NCBI GenBank assembly: GCA_951828515.1
Contig: OX639992.1
Location: 5,620,217-5,684,216, forward strand
Direction of reading: 5' to 3'
Origin: an uncultured Poribacteria bacterium
GTDB taxonomy: Bacteria; Poribacteria; WGA-4E; WGA-3G
Length of the DNA: 64,000 nucleotides
The notes beneath the pieces are model-generated. The model was not told where the DNA came from and made no database searches. It saw only the letters and a program-made list of their open reading frames with translations. Below, piece by piece: positions 16,147 through 25,249 of this stretch; positions within the stretch are counted from its first letter, which is position 1, and the number at the start of each line of letters is the position of its first letter. Both the position numbers and the translations under genes were made by a program.

Positions 16147-17322
16147 TCAAGATTTCTGATTGGTCTGAGTTGGATCAAAATGGACATCGAGTTGTGGGAA
16201 TGCGATTGTAATATTATGTTCTTTAAATTTATTCCAGATTATGAAATGGAGATCGCTGGCAACATCGAAACGCTGAAAAGAGTCTGGAATCCACGCCAAT
16301 AATTCAAAATTTAAGGACGAGTCGCCGAAATGAACAAAGCGAACGACGGGAGCAGACACGTTCCTTATTTCAGGCACCGGTTCCTTAATTACCTCAGGAT
16401 GTGCGTCCGCCACCTCAAGCATCACCTTCTTCACGAGTTCTACATCTGACTGGTACGAGACCCCTACCGAAACACGAACGCGAAAGTAACTGTTATAATG
16501 GGTGAGGTTATTTACTGGTTCCGTAATTAATTGGGAATTAGGAACAATAATCTCTTTATCAAGTGCTACGATAACTGTTGAACGGAGATTAATAGCACTC
16601 ACCGTGCCTAATATTTTAGCATCCATAATTTCTACGAGATCTCCAATTTTGATGGGTTTTTCAAAAATTAGAATAATACCAGAAATCAGGTTCGAGGCAA
16701 TATTCTGTAAACCGAAACCGATACCGATACTCAATCCACCAAAAATTATCGCTAAATTCGTAAGATTCAAACCGATCGTATTGAGACTAATCAAAATGCC
16801 GAGGATAATAAAACTAATGTGAAAAAAACGGAGTAAGAGAAATTGAGTATGCTCCGCAACTTGAAAAGCCTGTAGTACCTGCCGCCGCAGCACCCATTGC
16901 GCATATTTAGATAGGATAAACATCCCGAAAACGATAACGAATGCATAAAAAAGTGCTGTCAAAGTCAATTTGCTTTCATGCGTGCTGTCTTCCTGGGGTG
17001 GATGTAGTAAGTCTGTGAGCGGATAACGGAAGAGTTTATTCAAGAGGGTGATATTAATTCGAGCAAGATCAAACGCGAAATTGACTCCTAAAATCACAAC
17101 AATCAGGAACAAAAGAGCGAGCAAACGGTCTTGGACGTTTTCAGATATTTTCAGCCGATTGAAAAAACGGATGAACCACCGACGTGCGAATGCGGCAACC
17201 CCTAAAGAAACCGCGACAGTCCCACCAAATACGGCAATTTGGAGAATGTTTATTGGCTCTCCACTTAAAGTGAGAATAGTGGTGTCAAGAACATTTCTGA
17301 GTTGTTGGATCCATTCAGACAT
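16147..17322 (-). CDS. MscS-family mechanosensitive channel 1
   Basis: 391 residues: about five hydrophobic segments before the MscS core. The pore helix TM3 is clear (IIFGGLSIGIGFGLQNIASN and LISGIILIFEKPIKIGDLVE), followed by the beta domain (DAKILGTVSAINLRSTVIV..., IIVPNSQLI) and the cytoplasmic alpha/beta vestibule. It opens under membrane tension to release solutes during hypo-osmotic shock. The N-terminal extension is larger than in E. coli MscS (286 residues). First of three MscS-type genes in a row, but separated from the other two by a 171-base spacer with a REP-like palindrome, so perhaps a separate transcript. Confidence 0.9.
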   Translation of the reverse strand: MSEWIQQLRNVLDTTILTLSGEPINILQIAVFGGTVAVSLGVAAFARRWFIRFFNRLKISENVQDRLLALLFLIVVILGVNFAFDLARINITLLNKLFRYPLTDLLHPPQEDSTHESKLTLTALFYAFVIVFGMFILSKYAQWVLRRQVLQAFQVAEHTQFLLLRFFHISFIILGILISLNTIGLNLTNLAIIFGGLSIGIGFGLQNIASNLISGIILIFEKPIKIGDLVEIMDAKILGTVSAINLRSTVIVALDKEIIVPNSQLITEPVNNLTHYNSYFRVRVSVGVSYQSDVELVKKVMLEVADAHPEVIKEPVPEIRNVSAPVVRFVHFGDSSLNFELLAWIPDSFQRFDVASDLHFIIWNKFKEHNITIAFPQLDVHFDPTQTNQKS

Positions 17323-17375
17323 CTTGTTATATTATCCTAGTGCTGTGTCACGCCAAAGTTGACAGTATAAAGATC

Positions 17376-17396
17376 GCGAGTACAACTCGCTCCTAC
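17376..17396 (-). repeat. REP-like palindrome (GTAGGAGCGAGT type)
   Basis: Minus strand: GTAG, GA, hairpin GCGAGT-TGT-ACTCGC, between two MscS genes. Confidence 0.55.
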
Positions 17397-17493
17397 AGCA
17401 AGAACGTCGTCAAGAGAGCTACAATCTAAACTTTTATACCCATCATTTGGAACTTGACAAAGCACTAGTCGCTGTCGGTTATTCACGAAACGC

Positions 17494-18369
17494 TCAACTT
17501 GTAAATATTTGTGGCGGCTGTAATTGTTCACCTTTCGGTACTAACGACGATTCCATTTTCATGTAAGCGAAATGAATCCGGCTTTCACTTCCAAACCGTG
17601 TGAAAATTCGTTCTATAAGTTGGGTTGATACTCTCTGACGGTCTACTGCACGCACTCGGTACCGTAACTTCGCTACTACGCCTGACGAGATGAATTCAAA
17701 CCGCACATAAGGTAATTCTCCAGTATCTTCGATTGCTTCTGCGGTAATTTGTGTAGCTTGTTCATACATAATGCCCTCGGCGCGGGTAATGTCTGAATTA
17801 TATGTTAACTGAATTAACACTTCGTCAAGGAGGTACTTTTCGTCATGTGTGTAGTTAATGACGGTCCATCTAAAGAGATGTTGATTTGGAATCATAATAC
17901 TTTGTCCAGATTTATCTTCTCCGTCAACCGATCCACCAACTTGCTCCATCAGCGTATGCATAATTGAGATATGTTCCACATCTCCGACAATTCCATTTAA
18001 ACTAACCCGATCGCCAACACGATAGGGTCTCTTGAGAATAATGAGAAGCCATGCTGCTAAATTCAAGACCGGGCCTCGGATGCCCCACCCCATAAATGTA
18101 ACGATGATTCCCAACGACACCCCGAGTAACTCCCAGGTATCTGAAAATAAGAAACCGATACCCCCTGCTACCGTCAACATAAACACATAACGCCAAATGA
18201 AGAAAAAAAGGTCCACGTTTGCAACCTTATATTCGTCTCCTTGTATGAACTTACGGAGTTGTGCTGTCAGTTGAAAATAAACAATAACAACACCGATTAC
18301 AACCAAACCCATCCAGGTCACAGAGATATACCTGAAATTCAAGATAGCGTCCAAAGCTTCAAAAAACAT
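17494..18369 (-). CDS. MscS-family mechanosensitive channel 2
   Basis: 291 residues, close to E. coli MscS in size. Membrane helices at ~17-37, ~57-77 and a pore segment around 85-115 (LLGVSLGIIVTFMGWGIRGP, LNLAAWLLIILKRPYRVGDR). The beta domain follows with NGIVGDVEHISIMHTLMEQ, IMIPNQHLF and a vestibule-like C-terminus. The pore helix is bulkier than in classical MscS (FMGWGIRGPV instead of small Gly/Ala repeats), so conductance or selectivity may differ. It starts 2 bases after the stop of MscS 3, so the pair is translationally coupled. Sequence resembles MscS 3 more than MscS 1 and is probably a tandem duplicate of it. Confidence 0.87.
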   Translation of the reverse strand: MFFEALDAILNFRYISVTWMGLVVIGVVIVYFQLTAQLRKFIQGDEYKVANVDLFFFIWRYVFMLTVAGGIGFLFSDTWELLGVSLGIIVTFMGWGIRGPVLNLAAWLLIILKRPYRVGDRVSLNGIVGDVEHISIMHTLMEQVGGSVDGEDKSGQSIMIPNQHLFRWTVINYTHDEKYLLDEVLIQLTYNSDITRAEGIMYEQATQITAEAIEDTGELPYVRFEFISSGVVAKLRYRVRAVDRQRVSTQLIERIFTRFGSESRIHFAYMKMESSLVPKGEQLQPPQIFTS

Positions 18370-18371
18370 AA

Positions 18372-19268
18372 TTAGTCCTCACGATGTCCCGCTGGCAATG
18401 TGGTCTGGTCTTTCCATGAGTAGATAACTTCCGTATGGGCATAGCAGAATTCAACGGTGTCATTCTTAGCAAATTCGTGGAAAATAATTTTAACAATATC
18501 GCTCAAACTTTTTGCCCTGTTTGTCGGGCGTGTTTTATAGCGCAGTCGCATCATTACACCTGCATCAAAGAGTTCCGCCCGGATAAACGGTTCTTCTCCT
18601 ATATCTTTGATGACCTCCTCCGTAACGTGATGCGCTGCGCCGAGTAGGATGTGTTCTGCTTCCTGCCAATTCGATTCAAAAGTAATCCGAACAGGTACTT
18701 CAACTAAAATATATTCCTCCTCCAAGGTATAGTTCGTGATAGTTTGTGCAAACAGAATCGCATTTGGAATGAGGATACCGCGACCGGAACGTTCTTCGCT
18801 GGAGATTGTACCTCCCACCTGATTTAGGATAACATGGGTTAGAGTGATGTCCATTACATCGCCGGTAATACCAGCAATAATCACGCGGTCCCCGATCTTA
18901 AAGGGACGTTTCAGGATTAGCATCAACCACGCGGCAATACCTGTCACGGGTGCTTGCAAGGACCAGCCCAAGATCATACTGAGAAACCCCGCGGAGATAC
19001 CGAGCGTTTTGAAAGAACCACTCAAACCAATAATTCCCAAAATGATAATAATAGCCGTCCAGACATAACCCCACACCGCCATGAAATTTTTCGCGTTATC
19101 TTCCAGTTGAGCGTTCTTGTACACATACGCCCTGACGAAACGCCCCAGAATCGCCTTGAGAATGAGCAAAATGACAATGGTAGCGATACTTAAAAGGATA
19201 CCTCGAAACGGTGAATTGATAACAGTCGTTATGAGGGCGCCTATGCGCTGCATAAATTCCAGAAACAT
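18372..19268 (-). CDS. MscS-family mechanosensitive channel 3
   Basis: 298 residues, start supported by GAGGAC four bases before ATG. Membrane helices at ~20-42, ~64-84 and the pore region LGISAGFLSMILGWSLQAPV, VTGIAAWLMLILKRPFKIGD. Beta domain GITGDVMDITLTHVILNQVG and ILIPNAILF. Shares the GWxxxxPV pore signature with MscS 2 (GWGIRGPV vs GWSLQAPV), indicating a shared subfamily. Lies 50 bases downstream of the cation-chloride cotransporter gene on the same strand, so the likely operon is cotransporter - mscS3 - mscS2, a unit that both moves K+/Cl- and protects against osmotic swelling. Confidence 0.88.
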   Translation of the reverse strand: MFLEFMQRIGALITTVINSPFRGILLSIATIVILLILKAILGRFVRAYVYKNAQLEDNAKNFMAVWGYVWTAIIIILGIIGLSGSFKTLGISAGFLSMILGWSLQAPVTGIAAWLMLILKRPFKIGDRVIIAGITGDVMDITLTHVILNQVGGTISSEERSGRGILIPNAILFAQTITNYTLEEEYILVEVPVRITFESNWQEAEHILLGAAHHVTEEVIKDIGEEPFIRAELFDAGVMMRLRYKTRPTNRAKSLSDIVKIIFHEFAKNDTVEFCYAHTEVIYSWKDQTTLPAGHRED

Positions 19269-19318
19269 TTTGTCCTCTTAATCTATTGCTACATGGCAAA
19301 ATCAAGACGCTTGCATTA

Positions 19319-21592
19319 TCAATCGATTGAAATCTGTTCAATTGCATGAACAAACAGGACGTCATTGGCTGCAGCATAGGACCGTAGTGTTTGTGCTAAT
19401 TTTTCAGAGTAGAGTTCTTCGCCTGTTAAGCCTGCGATAACCAAATCGGTTTGCGCGGATCGGTGCTCTATCTCCTCCTCTAAAGCTTTCTGACTGCTGT
19501 AAGACACGGAAGCCACGTTATGCGTTGAAATTGGGAGTCGCCCTTCCTTCATTAGCGTCGAAAGTCTGTTTGCTTCACGCTCAGCATCGGTAGCCTCGGA
19601 ACAAGCGAAGAGCCGAATTTCAGCACGCCTCCAATCCGAATGTCCTACGATGATATACGCGAGCAACAGCATCATTGGCGCGTTTTTTAGGTTGTCCTCG
19701 GTCACCCATACATCAATCGAGGAACGATATCCAAAACGGTACCCCGTCGTTCGCAGGACCAAGACATTGAACAACGACTTCGCGGCAAGGCGTATTCCCT
19801 CCTGAACTTCTTCAATTTCGTCAGGATAGTCTCGATCGAACTCGAGGAGAACACAGTTATTTGGCAAACCGGAAATTCCGGGCATTTGCAATATCTGTGC
19901 GAGCGCGAGTTTAAACGTCGGGCAAATTATAGAATCAACGAAAATACCGGCTCTACTGACCTCCGTCTTTCTAATTAACTCATCAACATGGACACGTGCT
20001 TGGAGTTCGCTGGAAAACGAGTAATCACCGTGGAACAACCGGATGAAGTGCCCGAATCCATGTCTATGGCAAATCCAGCGGAGTAAATCGAAATGTCCGA
20101 GTCGTCGTTCACCGAACCGTGTCACGGCGACAATCGAGGGACGCCATCCGCCTTCAGACGAAATGACCCGACTTTTCTGTAAAGTAATTTGCAGCCACCG
20201 TGTTAACTGAAACATTGTTCCTTGGAAGATTGCTGTCAAGTCGCGTTGTCCCTTATGACTTCTACGGAGACCGAGGTAGGTCACCGCCATGAGTCCGATT
20301 GAGATAAACGCATATAGCACGCTTATTTGGAACATCATCAAACCACACATGACAGTGCCTAATAGTGACAGGTACCACCGAGAATGGAAGGTAGGACGAT
20401 AGGACGGGTTGCTTGCGAAATGCTCAAGGAATGACACCGCACACAAAGCACCATAGGTTACCATGAAGAACATCGTTAAGATCTGCGCGATAAAGTCCAA
20501 TTCGCCGATCGCCACGAAAACAATAGCAATTATGCCTGATACAGCTGTAGCATATACCGGTTCCTGCGACTCGCCTATGCCCTTTTCCATAAGCCAGTTC
20601 AGCCTCGGAATAGGTAGTACTTTGTCTCGGGCAAGCATTTGCAATGTTCTGGGTGCCACCATAATTGACCCGAGCGCGGAGGAAAGGGCAGCTGCCCCCA
20701 ATCCGATGTAGATTGCAGGTCCCCACATAGAGACCTTTGCCATGATAAATTGATCTGCATCGAGTGCTTCAGGCGTGGCACTTTGCCCTAACTTGATAGC
20801 AACCAGTACATATATGATCATGCCAGCGAATGTTGCGGTGATGGTACCGAGCGGTATACTTCTTTGAGGGTTTCTCAGGTCCCCAGATAACCCGAGTCCT
20901 GCGATCATACCGGTGAAAGCGGGAAAGCATGTAGCGAAAACCTTACCAAAACTATCAGGAGTTTCAATACGTGCTGTCAGATTCAGTCCCTCGGGACGAA
21001 TTGATTCAGGTCCTTGTCCCAAAAGGAATGAAATGATTGACGCGGCAAGCATTACACATACCACCCATAGCACTCGAACCCCGATATCAGCACCCTTCGT
21101 TAGCATAAGTATAAGCAGGAGTACAGTGGCAGGCACACTTATCCAACGCGGGTCGGGAATCAACCCATACGTGGTTGCGACCCAGTCATAAACCGGTTGA
21201 AAAGATTCTGCGAATGCCACGATATAAAAGGCAACTGAGATCGCTTGGGAGATATACAGCGCAATTCCGATAGAACCTCCAATACTTTCACCGAACGAGC
21301 GACTCACAATATAATATGCACCACCACCCGCCACGCGACGGTTCGTCGCAATCTCAGACACCGCCAGAACTGTTGGAACAGTTACAAGATGCCCAAGCGC
21401 GATAACCATGAGGCTGCCCCAGAGTCCGGCGTGTGAAACGGCGTAACCGAACCGCAAGAAAAGAATTGCCCCGAGGATCGTACTCACCGAAGCGAGAAAT
21501 ACCGGAGCAGTCCCAAAACCATGCCCCTGTTGGGAACTTGTAGCAGCATCGCCGAGTTGAGATTCAGATTGCTGTGCTGGGTCTGAAAACAT
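19319..21592 (-). CDS. cation-chloride cotransporter-like permease (SLC12/APC superfamily)
   Basis: 757 residues from the ATG at 21592 (in-frame TTG and GTG lie 6 and 3 bases earlier; AAAGGA is 9 bases before the ATG). About 12 membrane helices occupy residues ~30-450. The start of the transporter domain carries the SLC12 hallmarks TILGAILFLRFGYAVSHAG, AVSEIATNRRVAGGGAYYIV and SRSFGESIGGSIGIALY. The C-terminal ~290 residues are soluble, with a universal-stress-like alternation (IFVDSIICPTFKLALAQ, FNVLVLRTTGYRFGYRSSID), as in eukaryotic and bacterial CCC proteins. It probably couples K+ or Na+ to Cl- (or amino-acid) transport across the inner membrane; substrate is not decidable. Head of the mscS3-mscS2 unit. 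Confidence 0.82.
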   Translation of the reverse strand: MFSDPAQQSESQLGDAATSSQQGHGFGTAPVFLASVSTILGAILFLRFGYAVSHAGLWGSLMVIALGHLVTVPTVLAVSEIATNRRVAGGGAYYIVSRSFGESIGGSIGIALYISQAISVAFYIVAFAESFQPVYDWVATTYGLIPDPRWISVPATVLLLILMLTKGADIGVRVLWVVCVMLAASIISFLLGQGPESIRPEGLNLTARIETPDSFGKVFATCFPAFTGMIAGLGLSGDLRNPQRSIPLGTITATFAGMIIYVLVAIKLGQSATPEALDADQFIMAKVSMWGPAIYIGLGAAALSSALGSIMVAPRTLQMLARDKVLPIPRLNWLMEKGIGESQEPVYATAVSGIIAIVFVAIGELDFIAQILTMFFMVTYGALCAVSFLEHFASNPSYRPTFHSRWYLSLLGTVMCGLMMFQISVLYAFISIGLMAVTYLGLRRSHKGQRDLTAIFQGTMFQLTRWLQITLQKSRVISSEGGWRPSIVAVTRFGERRLGHFDLLRWICHRHGFGHFIRLFHGDYSFSSELQARVHVDELIRKTEVSRAGIFVDSIICPTFKLALAQILQMPGISGLPNNCVLLEFDRDYPDEIEEVQEGIRLAAKSLFNVLVLRTTGYRFGYRSSIDVWVTEDNLKNAPMMLLLAYIIVGHSDWRRAEIRLFACSEATDAEREANRLSTLMKEGRLPISTHNVASVSYSSQKALEEEIEHRSAQTDLVIAGLTGEELYSEKLAQTLRSYAAANDVLFVHAIEQISID

Positions 21593-21743
21593 CACCAATT
21601 TTCCTTTCGTTTAAAAGAATTTAAACAATACGGAGGCCCATAGAGCGTTGGCATTTCGAGCAAGGATAGGACGTATTAATTTTAATCCCGACTACATTTT
21701 CGACAATACCTAAAGATTAACGCTCAAGCAAGGTACTACATTA

Positions 21744-22137
21744 CTACAATGTAACGCGCACTACTGACAAATATTTGTAGTGCCATTTCTTTGTTAACGG
21801 TTCACTATTATAAGTCATAGAGCCACTTAAGCGCAACCTTAATCGATGAGATAAACTAAAGGTAATAGCAGGCTCATCTGAAAATTTGAAGTTCTTAAAA
21901 CCGACCTCTGGCGCGAACTTTAACACCGTATTGAGTTGCCGCCACCCCATAGACGAAAACACCAACCATCGGAACGTCGTAGGATCAAATTTTCTTAATA
22001 CAAGGTTTTCGTGCGGTTGGATATTCTCAAGGAAAGCACCGATACCACCAGAGACACGAAGTGTGCCTTTTTGATAAATTGCGGGACGAATATAACTGCC
22101 AATTTGGGATGTTAGGGCACTGCCTATAGTAATTATT
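21744..22137 (-). pseudogene. 5'-truncated outer-membrane barrel fragment (DUF481-like)
   Basis: An open minus-strand frame of about 130 codons with no plausible start: it begins right after an in-frame TGA near 22138 and no ribosome site is seen. The translation has alternating beta-strand texture (GTLRVSGGIGAFLENIQPHE, RWLVFSSMGWRQLNTVLKF, LRLRLSGSMTYNSEPL) and ends RVTL, like the C-terminal part of the DUF481 barrel at 702-1517. Read as a gene remnant whose N-terminal half and signal peptide are gone; a short functional product starting at an internal ATG (73 residues) is possible but unlikely. Confidence 0.45.
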
Positions 22138-22181
22138 AATCATATCCACTAAGAGAGTGTTTGTCAAACGAAACTTGGATT

Positions 22182-22206
22182 CTACAGAGATGTTCCCCCT
22201 ACGGGG
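22182..22206 (-). repeat. intergenic repeat CTACAGAGATG...CCCCTACGGGG
   Basis: Same unit, slightly varied, at 24905-24927 and 48035-48059. On the minus strand it contains GTAGGGG followed by a G-rich arm and ends CTGTAG. Confidence 0.5.
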
Positions 22207-22407
22207 ATGAAGAGGAAACGGGTCAAAGATGGAGGATAATCCCCTTTTACAAGGATAAGGGATGCCTTAGAGCGTTGAATGCCAGAAACTTTACATCCCA
22301 TGAATACAACTGAATAGGCATGGAAATAAATGGCTTTCAATTTGCCAAAAAAACGAATCCATGATATTGTAATACATCAGATATTTAAGTCAAAAAAGGG
22401 GAAAATT

Positions 22408-23595
22408 ATGGCGGTCCAAATTGCGATTATCGGATGCGGTGGGATGGCAAACGGGCATCTCAATGCGTATCTCACAATACACCAAACGGATCCGAATAAA
22501 GTAGAACTCGTTGCGATGTGCGATGAAGTCAAAGAACGAGCAGAGGGGTTCGCGAACCGAGTTAAAGAAGTAACAGGTAAAAAGCCAGCGGTATTTGATG
22601 ACACCGATACGATGCTTGCAACAGCGGATTTAGACGGTGCAGACATCTGCACGTCGCATGCCCATCACCATACCAACGCGATAAAGTGCCTCAATAGCGG
22701 GGTCAACGTCATGGTGGAAAAACCGATGGGTGTCACCGTCAAGGCAAGCCACGCGATTATTGCGGCAGCGAAAGCGAACAACAAAATCGCGGCAACAGCT
22801 GAGAATATCCGTCGAATGCCGAGCCGACGCACTGCAGAATGGTTAATGAATGAGAAACAGATGCTGGGAGATTTGCGGATGTTTTCCGCGCAAGACGCCT
22901 CCTATCGGGAACCAAATCCGGAAAGTGATTGGCACTGGCGACTCGATCTAACACTCGGCGGCGGTGGCATGGTGATGGATTCTGGCGCGCACTATTGTGA
23001 TACACTCCGCTTCCTTTTTGGTGATCCGAGTACCGTGTACGGGCGCGTTTGTCAATTTGAGGATTTGCGAGTTACCAAAGCTGGGGAACTCGTCAAGAAC
23101 GAACAGGAGGATACCTGGGTCGCAACCATTAACTTCAAAAATGGGGTCATCGGACTCTGGACGTGTACATGGGCGGCGGTCGGACACGACTACCATCATG
23201 TTGTCTACTATGGCAGCGAGGGCTGTCTGCTCGATGACGGTGACATCTTCCACGGTCCGTTCGATGGTGCGGAAGTGATTCTTAAAGACGGCACTCGCCA
23301 TAGCATGGAAAACCTTATCACCGAATATAGGTCAAGCCTTTCGGATGAAGAAGAAGCCCGACTCTTTCCACACAATTTCACCGATGGCGTCGTCCTTGAA
23401 TGCTACGATTTTGCGGATGCGATAGAGAACAACCGTCCACCTGAACTTGACGCAGAGGTCGGACTACGGGCGAAATCGATCTGCGAAGCGATCTATGAGT
23501 CTAATGCCTGTGGACAGGCAGTTGACTATGAACAGGTGGTCGCAGGCAATATAGAGGTTTATCAGAAACCGATTAACGAGCGGTGGAATCTCTAA
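22408..23595 (+). CDS. Gfo/Idh/MocA-family NAD(P)-dependent oxidoreductase
   Basis: 395 residues from the ATG at 22408, chosen because AAAGGGG precedes it and the Rossmann fold begins at once; the frame is open 26 codons further upstream. N-terminal NAD(P)-binding motif VQIAIIGCGGMANGH, then the EKP motif (VMVEKPMGV) and the catalytic HxxD region DSGAHYCDTLRFLFG. These enzymes oxidise or reduce sugars, inositols and their derivatives in the cytoplasm. The middle and C-terminal parts match the sheet domain that gives substrate specificity, which cannot be read here. It is directly followed by an MFS gene whose start abuts its stop, suggesting that the two act on the same compound. Confidence 0.88.
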   Translation: MAVQIAIIGCGGMANGHLNAYLTIHQTDPNKVELVAMCDEVKERAEGFANRVKEVTGKKPAVFDDTDTMLATADLDGADICTSHAHHHTNAIKCLNSGVNVMVEKPMGVTVKASHAIIAAAKANNKIAATAENIRRMPSRRTAEWLMNEKQMLGDLRMFSAQDASYREPNPESDWHWRLDLTLGGGGMVMDSGAHYCDTLRFLFGDPSTVYGRVCQFEDLRVTKAGELVKNEQEDTWVATINFKNGVIGLWTCTWAAVGHDYHHVVYYGSEGCLLDDGDIFHGPFDGAEVILKDGTRHSMENLITEYRSSLSDEEEARLFPHNFTDGVVLECYDFADAIENNRPPELDAEVGLRAKSICEAIYESNACGQAVDYEQVVAGNIEVYQKPINERWNL

Positions 23596-24882
23596 TTGTC
23601 TAAACAGGAACGCTCCCCAACAAAGGCCGCGGACAAACAACAGCACATCGGAAAACCGATTGGCTATTTTGAACTGCTTCGACAGAATGCTAACTTTCGC
23701 TGGCTATGGGGTGGACAGATCGTCAGTCTACTCGGGGATTGGTTTAACCTCATCGCGTCTGCCATACTCATTGCTGAACTCACTGACTCTGGACTCGCGT
23801 TAGGGATCCTGTTTACGATCCGAATGTTGGCACCATTTGCCGTTGCCCCAATTGCGGGGATATTCGCTGACAGGTACAACCGGAAGCATCTCCTAATTAT
23901 CACGGACCTTGTGCGTGCCGTCGTCGTTCTCGGATTTCTCTTCGTCCGAGATGCAAATGATATCTGGTTGCTTTATGTCCTGACGACCCTTCTGTTCGGT
24001 GTCAGCGGTTTCTTCAGTCCTGCACGGAGTGCTATCCTACCAGATGTCACCTCTTCACAAGAACTCGGCACTGCGAATACACTCGGGGCAGCCACATGGT
24101 CGGTGATGCTTGCCGTCGGTGCCGCCATCGGTGGTTTAACAACAGGACTCTTTGGCAGCCAGACGGCTTTCGTTATCGACGGATTCACTTTTGCTATTTC
24201 AGCAGGACTCTTGCTTAAGATTAGACTACCGAGTTCGTCATCCACTGGTGGAGAAGCCCCAACACGTGCCCGGTTCACAGCACTCCGCTATATGTTTCAA
24301 CACCCCGACATCCTTATCATCGCACTGCATAAGGCAGCGATATCCCTTTTAATGTCTACCGGCCTTCAGGTCGTGTTGGTTGAAATCTCCAATAGTTATT
24401 TCGTTATTGGGGTCGGGGGTGCATTGAGTTTAGGGATAATATACTGTATGAACGGTATTGGAAGTGGTATTGGTCCGATTCTGGCGCGGCGTTGGACCGG
24501 TGATCGGGACAAACCGCTCCGAATCAGCATCACGCTCGGCTACTTAATTGCGGTGATCGGAATCGCTATCATGGCACCTCTATTTGATTTTGGAACTGTG
24601 CTTTTCGGTGGGCTTGTCCGAAGCATCGGGGGCGGAATTGTATGGGTATTTTCAACGCAATTGCTGCTACAAAGTGCCCCAAACGAAATTCGAGGACGTA
24701 TCTTCGGTACTGAGTTCGCCCTTTTTACACTCATGGGTGGTGCCAGCTCACTGATCATTGGGGTGCTGTTAGATCGGTTTCAGATAGAGATGATCTTGTG
24801 GGGGATGGCAGCACTCAACCTGATTCCAGCACTGCTATGGGGGTTATGGCATAGACATTACAGCCGGGCGGGACAAAAATAG
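23596..24882 (+). CDS. MFS transporter (MFS_3 / EntS-like)
   Basis: 428 residues from a TTG start abutting the stop of the oxidoreductase gene (TAATTG); GGTGGAA about 10 bases upstream may serve both. Twelve hydrophobic segments between residues ~30 and ~420. The first loop reads GQIVSLLGDWFNLIASAIL, and the MFS motif between helices 2 and 3 appears as GIFADRYNRKHLLI. The second half has RIFGTEFALFTLMGGASSL, typical of the MFS_3 group that includes enterobactin exporter EntS and macrolide efflux proteins. Proton-driven export of a small molecule across the inner membrane is likely; the substrate is unknown. Translational coupling to the Gfo/Idh/MocA gene is the only functional hint. Confidence 0.85.
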   Translation: MSKQERSPTKAADKQQHIGKPIGYFELLRQNANFRWLWGGQIVSLLGDWFNLIASAILIAELTDSGLALGILFTIRMLAPFAVAPIAGIFADRYNRKHLLIITDLVRAVVVLGFLFVRDANDIWLLYVLTTLLFGVSGFFSPARSAILPDVTSSQELGTANTLGAATWSVMLAVGAAIGGLTTGLFGSQTAFVIDGFTFAISAGLLLKIRLPSSSSTGGEAPTRARFTALRYMFQHPDILIIALHKAAISLLMSTGLQVVLVEISNSYFVIGVGGALSLGIIYCMNGIGSGIGPILARRWTGDRDKPLRISITLGYLIAVIGIAIMAPLFDFGTVLFGGLVRSIGGGIVWVFSTQLLLQSAPNEIRGRIFGTEFALFTLMGGASSLIIGVLLDRFQIEMILWGMAALNLIPALLWGLWHRHYSRAGQK

Positions 24883-25249
24883 ATGTTTACAATTATAACC
24901 CAAGCTACAGAGATGTCGCCCCTAATGAAGATTAGGAATTTAATCGGGTAACGTGTGATGCTAATTGTCTGAATCAGGATTCACAGGATTAAAGGATTTT
25001 CAGGATTAGAGAACCCTTTTAAGTGAAACTGTCCTTTATAGAATTACCCCAATATTTTTAAACTTCATACGGGGCTAAGGAGCAGCGCGTTAAATTTTTT
25101 TATAGTAAAACCCATAATTAAGTTTACACTCTGTAATGCGGCGAGGTTAGGGGGAAACGCCCTATCAAAAACACCTCGCCAGCAATGTGGGGTTTTGTGT
25201 TTTCGAGAGTGTGCAAGTATTTTCGGGCTTTACTATAAAGGACGAACGT
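24883..25249. other. intergenic stretch with MITE copy and short repeats
   Basis: Between convergent MFS and ubiX genes. Holds a CTACAGAGATG repeat (24905-24927), an 'aatcaggattcacaggatt' type repeat run (24969-25010) and a full MITE (25101-25237). No coding signal. Confidence 0.6.
25101..25237 (+). repeat. complete MITE, 137 bases (copy identical to 33114-33250)
   Basis: Ends TATAGTAAAACCC and GGGCTTTACTATA form 13-base terminal inverted repeats with one mismatch, extendable imperfectly to ~31 bases (inner ends share ACACTCT). The core is a hairpin GGCGAGGT...ACCTCGCC whose loop holds a second hairpin (TAGGG...CCCTA). No coding capacity. Confidence 0.8.

Larger units (their letters stand above)
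21599..22407. other. intergenic stretch with decayed DUF481-like gene and repeats
   Basis: Between the cotransporter gene and the oxidoreductase. It contains a 5'-truncated barrel fragment (21744-22137), a CTACAGAGATG...CCCCTACGGGG repeat at 22182-22206 and a small inverted repeat (CCCCTTTTACAAGG, ~22239). No other coding signal. Confidence 0.55.
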
